From Molossus alvarezi (taxonomy: Eukaryota; Chordata; Mammalia; Chiroptera; Molossidae): a stretch of DNA of 64,000 nt. The stretch spans positions 48,920,571 through 48,984,570 of the forward strand of contig CM073891.1 in NCBI GenBank assembly GCA_037176705.1, in the 5' to 3' direction. Below the pieces are notes generated by a model that did not search any database, was not told the DNA's origin, and worked only from the letters and a program-made list of their open reading frames with translations. The translations under genes were made by a program, and so were the position numbers. Positions 36,361 through 48,990 of this stretch are shown in pieces. Position 1 is the first letter of the stretch. Each line of letters starts with the position of its first letter.

Positions 36361-38545
36361 TTTCCAGAAACAGATTGTTTTCTTATCTCCTTTCCTGCAT
36401 GGCCCTTGCTTATTTTCTTGTAGATCTCAAACAACGGGCAAAACACAGCTGTGGATAGGTATTTTTATTTGAACTAGACAATGTGTACGAATTATTATGC
36501 TGCGATGTGGTGATGCTTTCTCGGGGCTGCCGAGCAACGTCATGAGTCTATTTTTTCTGTATTCTAATTGTCATTGGGTTTATTAAAACTTTTTAAATCG
36601 CTACAACAATGAGAGGACCAGCTATTCAATAAAGATAATATATTTATATATATATACTTTTACAATTTATGGTGGACTCTTGTCAGGATTAATATATTAA
36701 AGTTTAGGGTGAATATAACATAATTTACTATCTCATGGTAGTTATTGAAAGTAAAATATTGAAGAATTATAAAGATGATTTATTTTCTCCTCCAAGACCT
36801 CATTAATGGCATCATGTAGCTGAAGTAGCACAGAGGAGAGACAGGGAGGTACAACCATTGGTCAGTTGAAGCTTTCCTTTTCCCATATGACTGATGTTTT
36901 TCCATGAGAAAAAGGTATTCTGTGGCATATGGTAATGAAACTTCAGTACTGAATAAAGAGTAAAGACTGAGTTCTTAATTTTTTTCAAACAACTAATTTG
37001 ATAGTTTTTAATAACTTAGCTGAGTTTTTGTTCCATTATTTTAGAACATGATTTTCTTTACTTTGTTAAGCTACATATGACAGAAAAATACTGATCCAAT
37101 TCATCTTAATTCTCTAAAACTCAATATATTATTTTTGCAACGTTATACAACTGAGATGTGAACATTTTTAAAAGAACTACAAAGGAAGAAAATTCACCAT
37201 ACTGAGTAGTACTGAAACTATGATGGAAAGCAGGCAAATTCCAAACTTTTATGGCTTTATTTTGCATAGATCAAGATAACTTCAAAATTAACTACAAATT
37301 CAAGAATAAAGTTTCTCACATTATTTTGAAAGGTCACTGTGGTCTTAAATGCAGTATATAATATAGTGCACAATCCAATAAAATACTAAAAAGCAAGTAA
37401 TACGATTTTCTTCCATGAAGTGGAATTTAGCAACCAAACCAACCAGAAAACTTGAGGCATGATGACATTGTCAGTGACCCCAAAGCAATCGCGTTTATGG
37501 TTCAAGTGCTGTGTAATGTTGGTGTTTAACCCTACTGAGAATGTTGGTCACGACGTACGCGGGCTTTCCATTATCTGTGTTTTAACAGCTGGAATCTCTG
37601 TCTGAGTTATGTGTCTTACATTCACAAGGCAGCACCAGCACTGACCAGGGGGCCGCACTTTCGTTTCAGTGTATGGAATATGGAGACGTTTTTCAGTAGA
37701 TCCTCCTGTGCCTGAGAGAAAGCAGGGCATCTCGGCTACAGATGCAGACAGACACGTGTGCTTTTCAGAAAATAAAAAAAGTTTGTAAAGAATAAACGGC
37801 ATATCTTCCCAGGAGCATTTTGCCCTTTGAGCCTTGAGAAAAGCCCTCGGAAGCAGCAAGCCTGTTCTAAGCTATTTTCAGTAGGTGTGAGTCCCTGCAT
37901 ATCAGGTGTTAAATACGACGCCAATTAAACAAAATAAGAATTTCCCGTCTGAAAATGTCAGAAGTAAGAACATTACACATATTACAAAACAAATAATCAC
38001 CTATTTTTTATTATATTATAATAATATAATATAATTTATATATTATATTATTTCTAATGGTTAGAGGAAAAGTAAAATACACAAGGGTTATACACATATA
38101 TCTATCGACATTAAAAACCAAACAAAGATGCAGTTTTGGTAAATAAATGTCCAGCATAAATAACCATAATATGCACTTTGATTCTTTACTGAATAGCTAT
38201 TTAATAATCTGTGTAACAATTTAATTTTGAATATGATTTGCTTCTTTACCATTTTTTCCTGCCAAGCAATACAAACATTTATTTAAAAATATTTGAAACA
38301 TGTCCCAAAGACTCAATAAACAAACGGAAAAAAATACATTCACATTGTTAGTAAATGTTTTGACACTAAGGCTAATAGTTTTACATTTTAATTGCTTTTG
38401 TTTTCACATTTTTTTTCTCTAACAATAATATACTTTGTATAATGCTTTAAAATTTAGAAAGCATTCTCGCATATATAATCTTATTTCATCCTGAAAATAA
38501 GACTATGAAGTAAGACAGGGTCAATAATATTGTTCATAAATATTC

Positions 38546-38720
38546 TTGAGAGAGAAAAACGTCGATGTGAGAGAGACACATCGACTGGTTGCCTCTGCTC
38601 GACCCCAGCCAGGACCGGGGACCATACAGCAACTGAAGTAATGCCCTTGACCGGAATCGAACCCAAGACTCTTTGGTCTGCAGGCCGATGCTCTAACTGC
38701 TGAGAAAAACTGTCCAGGGC
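38546..38720 (-). mobile_element. Ves SINE, 3'-truncated
   Basis: Minus-strand copy with tRNA head and middle part but without the usual GA-rich and poly(T) tail. Confidence 0.87.
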
Positions 38721-39200
38721 TATTATTCTTTTTTCTTTTTACAGGTGAATGATCAGAGGCAGGGTGAGGCTTTGCAGATCTCAAAGAGTGTCTTCTAGTT
38801 TCATATTCATTTTACAGTATTACCCATACTACCTACCACTGTAAATGGAGAAGGGTGTATATGTTTGTGTAGCTGGGCATGGTTGAGTGTCTTTTATAAG
38901 GTATTTAATGCACAACCAAGATAAAAAAAAAATGTATATAAAGATTTTTTAAAGAAGAAAAATATTTATTTTATTTCATTTTTTATTTATTAAATTATAT
39001 GTTCCAGTGTTTTATTTTCTTTAATATTACTGAAATAGCTTGCAGATACTAGCAAGAATTCTTCTAAAAGCATATAATACATCTAAGTAAAACTCTAACT
39101 CAATATTCTTGTGCTGAATTATAAATATTTGTTTAAACCTATACTTGAAGGAAAAATAATCTTTCCCTTTCTTTTGTGTATCCTTTAATTATTACTTCAG

Positions 39201-39453
39201 GCCCTGGCCAGTTTGGCTCAGTGGTAGAGTGTCGGCCTGGGGACCAATGAGTCTCAGGTTCAATTCCGGTCAGGGGCACAGTACATTGATTGCTGTCAGT
39301 CCCTGGCTTCGGTCGGGGTCAAGCAGAAGGCAACTAGTTAATGTGTCCCTCTCACGTCAATGTTTCTCTCTCTCTCCCTTTCTCTCTCTCTCTCTCCTTC
39401 CCACTCTATCTGAAGATAAATAGAAAAATCTCCTCAGGTGAGGATTAAAAAAA
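39201..39453 (+). mobile_element. Ves SINE with target-site duplication
   Basis: Full-length plus-strand copy. aattattacttcag occurs at 39187-39200 and 39454-39467. Confidence 0.93.
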
Positions 39454-39689
39454 AATTATTACTTCAGGATTCCATATTCCTCCTCACCCTAAGTGCTCTA
39501 ATCTTATGCCAATATTCTCTTAAATTCTATGCTGATAGCTGTGTCTACCAGGTATGTAAGCCTTGGTGTAGTAAAGTATTGGAAGCAAGTCCTTTTTGAA
39601 CTTGAATAATTATGTTGTCCTGAAGCCTGCTTTTACTAGAAAACAGCATTATCATAGCTGCCTACCTCTTTTTTTATTATCTTCTCACA

Positions 39690-39960
39690 TATGATAATGT
39701 CATTCTCCTTCTGAAAAAAACTTGTGCTTCTTTGTTTTTATTGAATAAAGTCTAACCTCTAGAATGGCAGTTCAGGACCTTCATAGTTTGACCTCCGGCT
39801 TTATCCCTCATGACTCCCACCATCCAATCAAAACTCAGCAGCACAATCTGGTAGACTTTCTTTAAAAGTTCTATGCATGATAATATCCACAGTTCTTTAA
39901 TTACATTTTCCCTTTGGGAAAGGGGAATTCAATTTTCCTTTGCTCTACAATACTAACTCC
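39690..39960 (+). repeat. L2 LINE fragment
   Basis: 'ttgaataaagtctaacctctagaatggcagttcaggaccttcatagtttgacc' follows the L2 consensus order. Confidence 0.72.
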
Positions 39961-40534
39961 TACTTAAGGGGAAAAAGATGTTGAAAAATGACTTTACTTA
40001 TATTCTCCGAGACTTCCCAGGCAAAACATCCCTCATTGACTATGCTCTGTATCTTTATGGCATTGTCTCCCCTGCATTATGATTATGTATATATAGATAA
40101 TTCAACAAACTCTCAAGAAGTCTACTATGTTCCAAGTACTCAGTCAATATTGACTTTAAGAAGCATGATGCATACTACTCATCTTAAACCTTATAAAAAT
40201 TAAGCAAAGTAGTCTCTCTAACTGTCAATTTAACAAATAGCAAAGCCAAAATGAACAGGTGACCACAAGTAATATATAATATAGCAGGCTATTTTTTTCA
40301 TTAGTCAATCTATTAACTGTACTTCAATATCTAGTAACTACATTTTCATAGTTGAGTCACATTAGCAAATACATTGCTTCAATGGCAGAAATAAAGTTAT
40401 ATCACTGATACTATATTCTCATGAAATGGTAAAGAGACAAGGAGAAAGAAGGAGTACAATAAGAATAGAAATAGTAATAAGAATTCAAATAATAGTCTAG
40501 ATGTTTTACAAAAAGAGGTAATCTAAAACAGATG

Positions 40535-40720
40535 AGAAAGGTTCTGATTCGATCTTAGTCAAGTGCCATAACCTCTTTCAACCTCAATTTCTTTACTTAT
40601 AATAAAACAGAAATATTATTTCTGTGCTGCTTTCTCCTATGAGTATTGTGAGAAGCAGAGAAAGAAATGAAAGTTAAAAGCCACTGGAAAACAACAAGAA
40701 CTAGAAAATATGAATATATG
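40535..40720 (+). repeat. MIR SINE fragment
   Basis: Diverged MIR core: 'cttagtcaagtgccataacctctttcaacctcaatttctt' type order, then the 'tattgtgag' portion. Confidence 0.65.
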
Positions 40721-41163
40721 ATATAACCATATATAAAAAGAAAACTGATCTCTTCTTACAAATCCAAGGATTTGCAACTGGGTTCATGTCAAACCCAATG
40801 GTGTATAATGTTGATTTCAGTCAGCATTTTGTTTTTGTTGTTGTTGTTCTACAGTTCACTTTAAACTCTTGCTGTATATTATAAGAAGCCAATGTGGTAT
40901 AAGAAAGCACATTAATATGGATAGAATTTCAAAGAACTGTGGATAAATAATGTATTAATCAATAAATGGTGTTTGGACAATCGGACTGCCATCTGTAAAA
41001 AAGTAAAGTTTGATTACTACTTCATGTCCTATAGTCCTGTAACAAATTCCAGATCGACCAACAATTTGAACATAAGAAAAAGGGTTGTACAAAGAATAGA
41101 AAAATATATAAAATTTTGTATATAAACTTGGGTGTGGAAAAAGGCCTATTAAAATAAGATACA

Positions 41164-41387
41164 GCCTAGCCAGTGTGGCTCAATGGATTGAGCATCATCC
41201 CATGGACTGAGAGGTCCTTGTTCAATTCCCGGTCAGGGTACATGCCCGGGTTGCTTGCTCCTTCCCCAGTATGAGGCTGTAGGAGGCAGCTAATCGATGT
41301 TTCTCTCTCACATGGGTGTTTCTATCTCTCTCTCTCCCTTCCTCTTTCTCTAAAGAAAAATCAATAAAAACATATTTAAAAAATAAT
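41164..41387 (+). mobile_element. Ves SINE, first of two at one site
   Basis: Plus-strand copy with the aatcaataaaa tail. aataagataca flanks it at 41153-41163 and 41388-41398. Confidence 0.9.
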
Positions 41388-41406
41388 AATAAGATACAAA
41401 ATCCAG

Positions 41407-41615
41407 CCCTGGCAGTTGTAGCTCTGTTCACTGGTCGTCACCCAGTGCACCAAAGTGTTGCTAGTTAAATTCCCCGTCAGGTCATGTGCCTGGTTTGTGT
41501 GCTCAATCCCTGTTTAGGGGTGTGTGGAAGGCAGCCGATGGATGTCTCTCTCTCTCGCGCGCGCGCGCCTTGGCTCTCTCTCTCTAAAAATCAATAAAAT
41601 ATTTTAAGAAAGCAA
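41407..41615 (+). mobile_element. Ves SINE, second of two at one site
   Basis: A diverged plus-strand copy with a (CG)n run in its CT-rich part and the aatcaataaaa tail. It is flanked by related copies of the first element's target sequence (41390-41406 and 41617-41632). Confidence 0.82.
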
Positions 41616-41879
41616 AATAAGACAAAATCCAGAAGATGTAAAAGATTGAGAAATAATATGACTTAAAAAATGTAAAGAGAAAATACTACAGGGAAAAACA
41701 CCACAAAATTTGTTTCACTCAGATAAAAAGCAATGACTTTCTTTTTTGCTTACTATATAATAAACTCATACAAATCAATAAAAGACAACAAAATAAAAAT
41801 TTTAAATGGTATGGGGCCATAGATGTGTAAAGTGAGTTTGGAATATCTTTTTATTCTAGAAAGCTATCAAAACTATTAG

Positions 41880-42260
41880 GGTTACATCACAAAGACTTAG
41901 ATGTCAACTTGAAGAGGTATCTACTGTCCAAGGATGAGATACTTGTTTTCATCAATAAGAATAAGACAAGTATCACAGGATCTTACTTATATGCAGAATT
42001 TAATGTACAAAATAAACTGATGGACAAAGTAGATCCAGAGACATGGAAGCATGGAACAGACTGAAATCTCAGAGGGAGGGGGATGGGAAGAGATTAACCC
42101 AAGAACTTATATAAATGTATGCATAGCCCTTGGACAGGGACAATAGTGCAGTAAAGGCTTGGGGTGGGGGTAGGGTGGGAGCAGGGTGGAGAGGGTAAAT
42201 GGGGAATAAAAGGAGGGACATCTGTAATACTTTCAAAAATAAAGATAAAGTTTTTTAAAA
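41880..42260 (+). repeat. L1 LINE 3' UTR, bat-type
   Basis: 'tcacaggatcttacttatatgcagaatttaatg', 'aaactgatggacaaagtagatccagagacatgg', a G-rich 'ggggtgggggtagggtggg' and the end 'gggacatctgtaatactttcaaaaataaa'. Confidence 0.8.
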
Positions 42261-42680
42261 AGGATAATAATCGACAGGGATTGAAATAAGCCTAAACAAA
42301 CCTAAGAATATGAACAGCTGGATGTCAGCCATATTAATTGGAAATATCCTGTAAGGCCATATTAGAAAATATCATAATATAATAAATATCTATCTGGTTC
42401 TGAGATTAAGAAATTAGTATTTTAATTATTTAAAAGAAGAGCACACCTAGTCTACTTATAATTATAGCATAGATACTAATTTGATTCATTTACTTTATGA
42501 TCATCTGTGCTTGATTTTTTTAAAATTAAGTTTAATGTGATAGAAAATTCATCACATATGTCCAGTCAATTCTTTCCTGGATTACCTAGTTGTTCCAACT
42601 TCAAATTTACAACTCATATTGAGACTGAAAGAGCATTTCATAACAAATTACACAAGTTGCTTACTTAGAATCTCTTTACA

Positions 42681-42952
42681 GCCCTGGCCGGTTTAGCTCA
42701 GTGGTTAGAGCGTCAGCCTGCGGACCAGAGAGGCCCAGGTTCGGTTCCCGCTAAGGGCATGTGATTTGGTTGCAGTTTGTCCCTGGCCACGGCTGGGGTT
42801 GTGTGGGTGGCAACCACTTGATGTGTCTCCCTCTCATCGATGTTTCTCTCTTTCTCTTCCTTCCTCTCTCCCTCCCACTCTATCTATCTCAATATAAATG
42901 AAAAAAAAAAAAAAAAGTCCTCAGGTGAGGATAAAAAAAAAAGAAGAATGTC
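42681..42952 (+). mobile_element. Ves SINE
   Basis: Full-length plus-strand copy with intact A box (agctcagtggttagagcgt) and B box (ggttcggttccc) and the cctcaggtgagga tail. tctttaca on both sides is a likely target duplication. Confidence 0.92.
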
Positions 42953-44927
42953 TTTACATAAACAAATTACACAAGTATATGTAAGAAGGACAATAAAAAG
43001 AAAGTTTGTAGTAATTAGCATCATAGACTAGATCTCATCATTTCAGTTCCTGCTTAGTAAAATGCCAAAAATTTTAGTGAACGTAACTTTGTACGGCTAT
43101 TCTTTGAATAATTACATACGTGCTATCCAGCACAGATATTTTAGGGTGCATTTGTAGAAAAAATGGGTGGTAGTAAATACTTGTTCAGTGTAAACTCCTG
43201 ATCTCTTCTACTCACTTATAAAATGACTGGCACAGCATATCCAAAAAGCAATTGGATTGCAGTGTTCCTGTTTCTTAGCTAAATACATATGGTATAGATA
43301 TAATTTATATATGTATATATAATAATCTAAACATAATAAAAGCATGTATATGTTTTACTATGTGAAATATTAAATAGGAGATAGTAATATTATCTTTACT
43401 ATTAATTTAATATTAATATTAAATATTAAATAAGAGAATGCCAGAAATAATCATGAATATTTATGCATATTTTCAAAAATTTAACTGAAGAATGAAGGTA
43501 ATTATTTAGACATTTACACATGGCAAGAAATGAACCATATTGACTCAAGTTAACGTCATGGTCTAGATTTCTCTTCTGTACTGCTTTTCCTGTCCACCTT
43601 CTCTGGGTTTGACTATTCTCACTGTTATTCCGACCACACACAATGAGGCAAATATCAAAATTCTTTTTTGAGGACAAAGATGCTTTTTATAAAACTATGA
43701 ATATCTACTTTTCATGGGGAGGAAGTCATAGCCCCTTTTTAATATGCAGACGGCCTTCAGAGCAAGTCCTCGTTTCTGAACCCCTGTTCCCTTTCACTTG
43801 GACACATTTGAAAAGTCCTCAATTCTATGAGTGTTCCTACTACTGGCTGAGTCATATATGATCACAAAGGATCACAGTCCTGTGTGAGGAAGAAAAGAAT
43901 TGCTGGTAAAAGGAAAAATAAATCCACCATCTGCACAGTAAGAGCTGGACAGCTGCAAGGCGAAGTACACTTTCGTAACAGCTGACTGCCATTCCGCCCT
44001 GGCTGGAACCTGACAGCTCTAGGAGTTAGTAGTGTCAACAGAGGGAATTTTGGAAAATAGGGTTAATGTGTAAAGTCTTTCATGGTTATCAGAGGAGTAT
44101 GGGCTATGGAATTCCTCACTTTTTCTCATGGAAAGAGGAAATATAAGGAAATGTATCCACACTGTAGTAACCTATATAGTTATTTTCTAAACCGATAATA
44201 ATTCAATCCTCCCTGATTTTATGATTGCCAGGCTACAGTCTAGTCTGCTGGACACCTGAAATGGGAACACTGCCCCATGACCTTGAGTACAACAGTGGAT
44301 GCTCCACCTTTCTTCTTGCATCTCATTCCTCCCTTTATCAAACCACAAAAATTAGTTTATTACCCAGAAGTAAAAAGGGATGTGAGCACATCTTTAGCAC
44401 GTTTTTATATGATTATTTTGGAGGCTCATGCTTGTAGATAGATATATAATAAATTAGAAATATGATAAAGGTAAGAGACAACCAGCATGTTTTACTAGGA
44501 CTACATGACTGAAGATAACAGAATGTAGAATAAACACAGTACCTAACATAGCTCTGTATGACATCACTTCAGTGTGCATGTCAATTCAGTGTACACATTA
44601 GTGCTGTGCAGTGAATAATAGCACCTAACAAGCTACAAAACACGTTTACCGTAATGTTCTGTATTGTTTATCACACAAATCTTTAAGATATATATTTAAA
44701 CGTAGTGATCCTCCAAAGAACATCACAGGACAGGGAAATACAATTCATACAGTGAGTACCTGAAATTGAAAATTCTTATAATGAGGTACAAACAGGAATA
44801 TAAGAAATTAAAACCTAATTCTAGTTCTTGGGGTAGAGTGGTCTGGGCTGAGGGAGACTGGTGATATTCTGGGATGTTTTTATTGGGGAAACAAAAATCA
44901 GCTGATTCAGATTTATATTAGGAACAC

Positions 44928-45115
44928 TATGTCTCAGGCATTGTGCTAACAACATTATTTAGTTGTTTATTCATTGTTACTACAACCTTACACGACAAAT
45001 AACTTTATTCTCATTTTACAAATAAAGTTTCGGAAGCTCAGTGATATTAAACCTATACAAATTCACACAGCTAGTAACAGGAAGAACTGATTCCAGTCCC
45101 TTAACCACTCCTAGA
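44928..45115 (-). repeat. MIR SINE
   Basis: Reverse MIR: ctcaggcattgtgctaa, cattttacaaataaag, then cacacagctagtaacagg. Confidence 0.85.
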
Positions 45116-45169
45116 AGAGGGCATTTTAGAAGGAGAACAAAACATTTTATTCAAAGATTAGATGAAGGA

Positions 45170-45860
45170 CTGGTTAAGGAAAGGAGGGAGTAGCTGACTA
45201 ACTAACCAAGCCTGTACGAGGGGGTTTAATGAGCAGGAGCGAGAGAAGACAGACAGCATGTGGGAGCCAGACAGGGAAGGATGCCGCTCTCTGAGATCAG
45301 GCGTTTGGACTTCCTCCACTCAGTGTGCAGGGCTAAGTCATGAATGCTTTAAAAAGACTTGTTATTTAACAAGGTTGATTTGACAGCAGACAAACAGCTG
45401 GAGTGAAGAGCAAGTGAAAACTGTAAGGAAGCTGGTGGCGCTACTTAGGGATAACGGTTCTGGCAGAGGAACGGATCGGGAGGATAATTTAAAGATGCAG
45501 CTGGAAGGGTTTTGCTACTGATTCAACTTGGAGAAAAGCAAGGCTCATAACAAGAAGTTGAGGTTTTAAGCACGAGTGGGAAGGGAAAGAGGAATATCTT
45601 TGAACTGTGGTAAGGAGCACAGTAAAAAGGAAGGAAAGAAGAGGTGTTTAAGGAAACATGATAAATGTCATATTAAGAATGTGTTTGGTTAACGAAGTTG
45701 GATACTTTTTAAATGACAAAGAATACTAGAAATGCAATATAGGATATCAAAAAAAGATGTTAGGACTAGGAGTTCAGATTTGTGAATGGACATGTGATGG
45801 CAATCGGTGATGCTAACGAAGACGTTAAAGAAATGAGATGATGAAATGCGGCTGCGGGTG
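45170..45860 (-). repeat. L2 LINE fragment
   Basis: The reverse-strand order of L2 segments is recognisable ('gactggttaaggaaagg', 'tttggacttcctcc', 'aggagttcagatttgtgaatgg'), strongly diverged. Confidence 0.55.
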
Positions 45861-45884
45861 GTGCCGCTGAGAGCCACACTTACG

Positions 45885-46005
45885 TCACGTTTATTATCAC
45901 CAAGCACTGCTCAAGGTGTTTTGCTCCTATGAATGCAGTCCTCAGCACTCCTGCACACAAAGCACTAGAACAGGCAGGAAGCAGAGGCCTGACTCTAAAT
46001 TACAG
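45885..46005 (-). repeat. Possible MIR fragment
   Basis: Weak resemblance to reverse MIR (caagcactgctcaaggtgtt start and a 'gcagaggcctgactctaa' portion). Confidence 0.35.
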
Positions 46006-46045
46006 TCAGTAGGAGGCTGGGGTTAAGTTTACAGGTGTGGAATTA

Positions 46046-46097
46046 CTATGGATAGATAGACAGAAAGACAGACATAGAGACAGAGACAGAGAGAGCG
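46046..46097. repeat. (GATA/GACAGA)n tract
   Basis: Imperfect GATA, GACA and GAGACA units. Confidence 0.8.
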
Positions 46098-46329
46098 AGC
46101 TGTATAAATGCCTATATCTGAACCACTATCATCAGTCTAATTTGTGTCATCCCAGAGATAGAGACACAATCCAAAGTGCTGGTGGTGATTTAGTCTGGGG
46201 AAGCGACTGACACTGGGAAAGCAATGAACAAACACTTCCAGTTTGTCTCTGTATTTGGAATTCCTTACAAAGGGGCAGGCAAGGACTTGTATGAATACAG
46301 ATGACTGAAACTATATCACTATTTACATA

Positions 46330-46520
46330 TTACATCAAGATATCATTATAGAAGAAAATGTAGAAGAATACAAATATAAAAGCCGAAAATACTGATCTTT
46401 CATAATCCCATTAAGATTCAGCCACTGTTGAACCTATTATATTTTCTTCCAGTCTTCACAACTCATGTTGAGTTTTATTGGGTGTCAAACGAACATTACA
46501 TTCTTTCTCCATTCCTTAAA
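46330..46520 (-). repeat. L1M LINE 3' UTR fragment
   Basis: 'ttcataatcccattaagattcagccactgttgaac' and 'ttttcttccagtctt' resemble the reverse of the L1M 3' UTR. Confidence 0.5.
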
Positions 46521-48109
46521 TACATTTAAATCTCCAGTGCTAAGATATTTTAGCTACAGAAGTTTTTCTTCAGCCCCTATGTTCACCGATTTTCGCATAG
46601 ATATCACTGTAGTGAGGGGGTGTCTACCAGCCTGGCTTTGTCTTGAAACAAGGTAAGCATTCTCCACTTAACTCTCTCAGGGTCCTCTTGATTCCTGTTA
46701 CATTTGTCCTCTCACACATTTGGCTGATGTAAATTTATATTATCTCAACAGTGAACCAGACACCTGAGGAAAGAAAGGGGAGCCCTCCAGAAAGTCCTGC
46801 AAGGAAAACACTATCATCCCAAAGCACAAGCTTTGTTTACTTGTTTTCTTTCTTCCTGCGTTTGCCAAAGCTGCTACACTGAGGGTCAGTTTTTTGCACG
46901 TTTTTGCTTTTTTAGCCTTTTTTGCATGTAACTGTATGTTTAGGCCAGCCTCTATATTATGTAAGTGGTGTGCTGCCTCCTGGTCCTGTCCAGATGTTCC
47001 TGGCCTGGTCCTGAGAACTTGCCAGAAACTTCTCTGCTTCCCAGGAGGAGGCACTGCTCTGTGAAGCAGTACTGTTTGATCCTAAGCACCTTCCTCCAAT
47101 CGGGTTGAGTCAGAGCTGATAAAATGTCCTTGGACTTTCTGCCACATGGTAGCCCTCTTCCCCTTAGCAGCACATGCTGATGCAAGTTTTCCTTCTGGTA
47201 AAATTCTTTTAGTAATTTCAATCAGCAGGTAGGTGGTTCTTAAGAGGTAGAGGGAATAGGTTATTATCTCTATATGTCTGGATTCAATCAAAAGACAAAT
47301 TACCATACAGTAAGGTACACAGGGGCCACTTAACATAAACAAATACTAAGTGATGACAGGAGAGTAAGTATAAAGATGAATCAGGGGCTGCAGAAGGGCA
47401 GACTGGGGTTCTTCTCATTGAAGAATGTGTGGTGCCTGCCACTGAATGGGGGAGAAGCTCGAGGTACTGCCCCGTCAGATCTGGTTCCCTGTCCTAGGCC
47501 AGCAGAACAACCCTCAGGCACCACACAAAGTCCTAGGCGCACAGGACATCAGCACCCACTTGGTTGGCGAGGCCTCCCTCTGCAGACCCCAGCATACTGG
47601 TATGACGTCATGGGTGGGGCGGCTCAATGAATGGCCAGCCTCAAAGCTGCAGCCTGTACATGGGGAGAAGAAAAGGTGCAGGGGGGCAGCAAACTGCACT
47701 GTCTGGGGGTATGTACATCCCCATAGGCTCTCGGGTTCCCGTGCAGCCTCTGACCGAACTAAGAGCTGCAGTCAGATGCTAGAAGAGTTTGGTCCACCAG
47801 GCACCTCCGCCTGAAGAAAACCGCAGGAGCTGGGCAGTGGAGAAAATGTGCCTTCTTCAGAAGCCCATTGAGGGCACTCACCAGAATGGCCTCTTCCTTC
47901 TGCAGTATCTCTCATCGCCCTTCTGGCACCTTGGGGACAATTACATCCCCAAATCCCTTGCCCCTTGCCAAGTTACATAATCTAATCATGGGAGTGATAT
48001 CACATGACTTTTGTCGTATTACCAGTAAGAGCAAGTTAGAGGTCCTACCCACTCAAGGGAAGAAGATTATACAGGGTGTGGATTCTGGGACTCAACTTAG
48101 AATTTGACC

Positions 48110-48545
48110 TACTGAAAATTACCAAAAACTGAAATGACCCAAATGCCCATCAATATGTGAACGAATAAGCAAACTGTGATACACGATGTTATGGGTTACT
48201 CAATGAAAGAGAATAAACTGTTGATATACACACCACTTGACGTATCTCAAGTGCTTTATGCTATGTGGTAGAAACCAATCTCAAACTTTGCCTACGGTGA
48301 GATTCTATTTAAATAACATTCTCAGAATTTAAAAAAAAAACAAACTATTGGCTCATATAATAGGTCAGTGGTTGCCCAGGGCAGGGGAGGGAGTCAGAAA
48401 GCTTGATTGCAGTTCCTAGTAGTGATGGTAGTTATCAGAATAAATGCATGTGTTAAAATTCTAGGGTAAATTTTGAGTACATTTATCAAATGAAAATGAA
48501 CTATACTGGATATAAAATGAAATCATAATCATAATAATAATACTT
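48110..48545 (+). repeat. L1M LINE 3' part
   Basis: 'ctgaaatgacccaaatgcccatcaatatgtgaacgaataa' and 'gtcagtggttgcccagggcaggggaggga' are the end of an L1 ORF2 and its 3' UTR. Confidence 0.83.
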
Positions 48546-48579
48546 TAAAATAAACAAACAGAAAAATTTGTATATTTTT

Positions 48580-48990
48580 GTGTTCCCACCAGAAAGAGAT
48601 GTGATATTTTTCCTGTCTCCAGACATCTAAAATTGAGTAATTACATTAAACAAATTAAAATGTTCATATAACAAAATGAATTCTATTTTATTTTGCATTT
48701 ATTTGATTATAAAGAGCTTGTACATTTTATATATTTAATAGCATATGTATTCACTCCTGCAAATTTATTTTGCTGTCCACTGTCCATTTATTTACTAAGT
48801 TCTTTGTATATTTATAATGATTTATAGACACTCTTCAGAGCTTAGGATATTTTGTAAATATTTTCAAAATATTTTAAATATTGTATTTAAATTATGAATA
48901 TTTGTAAATATTTTCTCATTCTGTTACTTGTTTTCTAGGTCAATTTATCATGCACCCCTCTTTAAATACATTTTTAAGTTACCCAATATA
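48580..48990 (-). repeat. L1M LINE ORF2 fragment
   Basis: 'ttatttactaagttctttgtatatttataatg' and 'gtaaatattttctcattctgttacttg' are reverse L1 ORF2. It abuts the oppositely oriented L1 piece at 48110-48545. Confidence 0.75.

Larger units (their letters stand above)
40950..41810 (+). repeat. L1 LINE fragment interrupted by two Ves SINEs
   Basis: 'ggacaatcggactgcc...ttgattactacttcatgtcctat' and 'aaattccagatcgaccaacaatttgaacat' resemble the end of L1 ORF2. Similar text resumes after the SINEs. Confidence 0.65.

Noticed and set aside
42681..42760. tRNA gene at SINE heads
   Set aside because: A and B boxes are present, but the sequence continues into the SINE body and does not fold as a full tRNA. 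The same is true of the other Ves copies.
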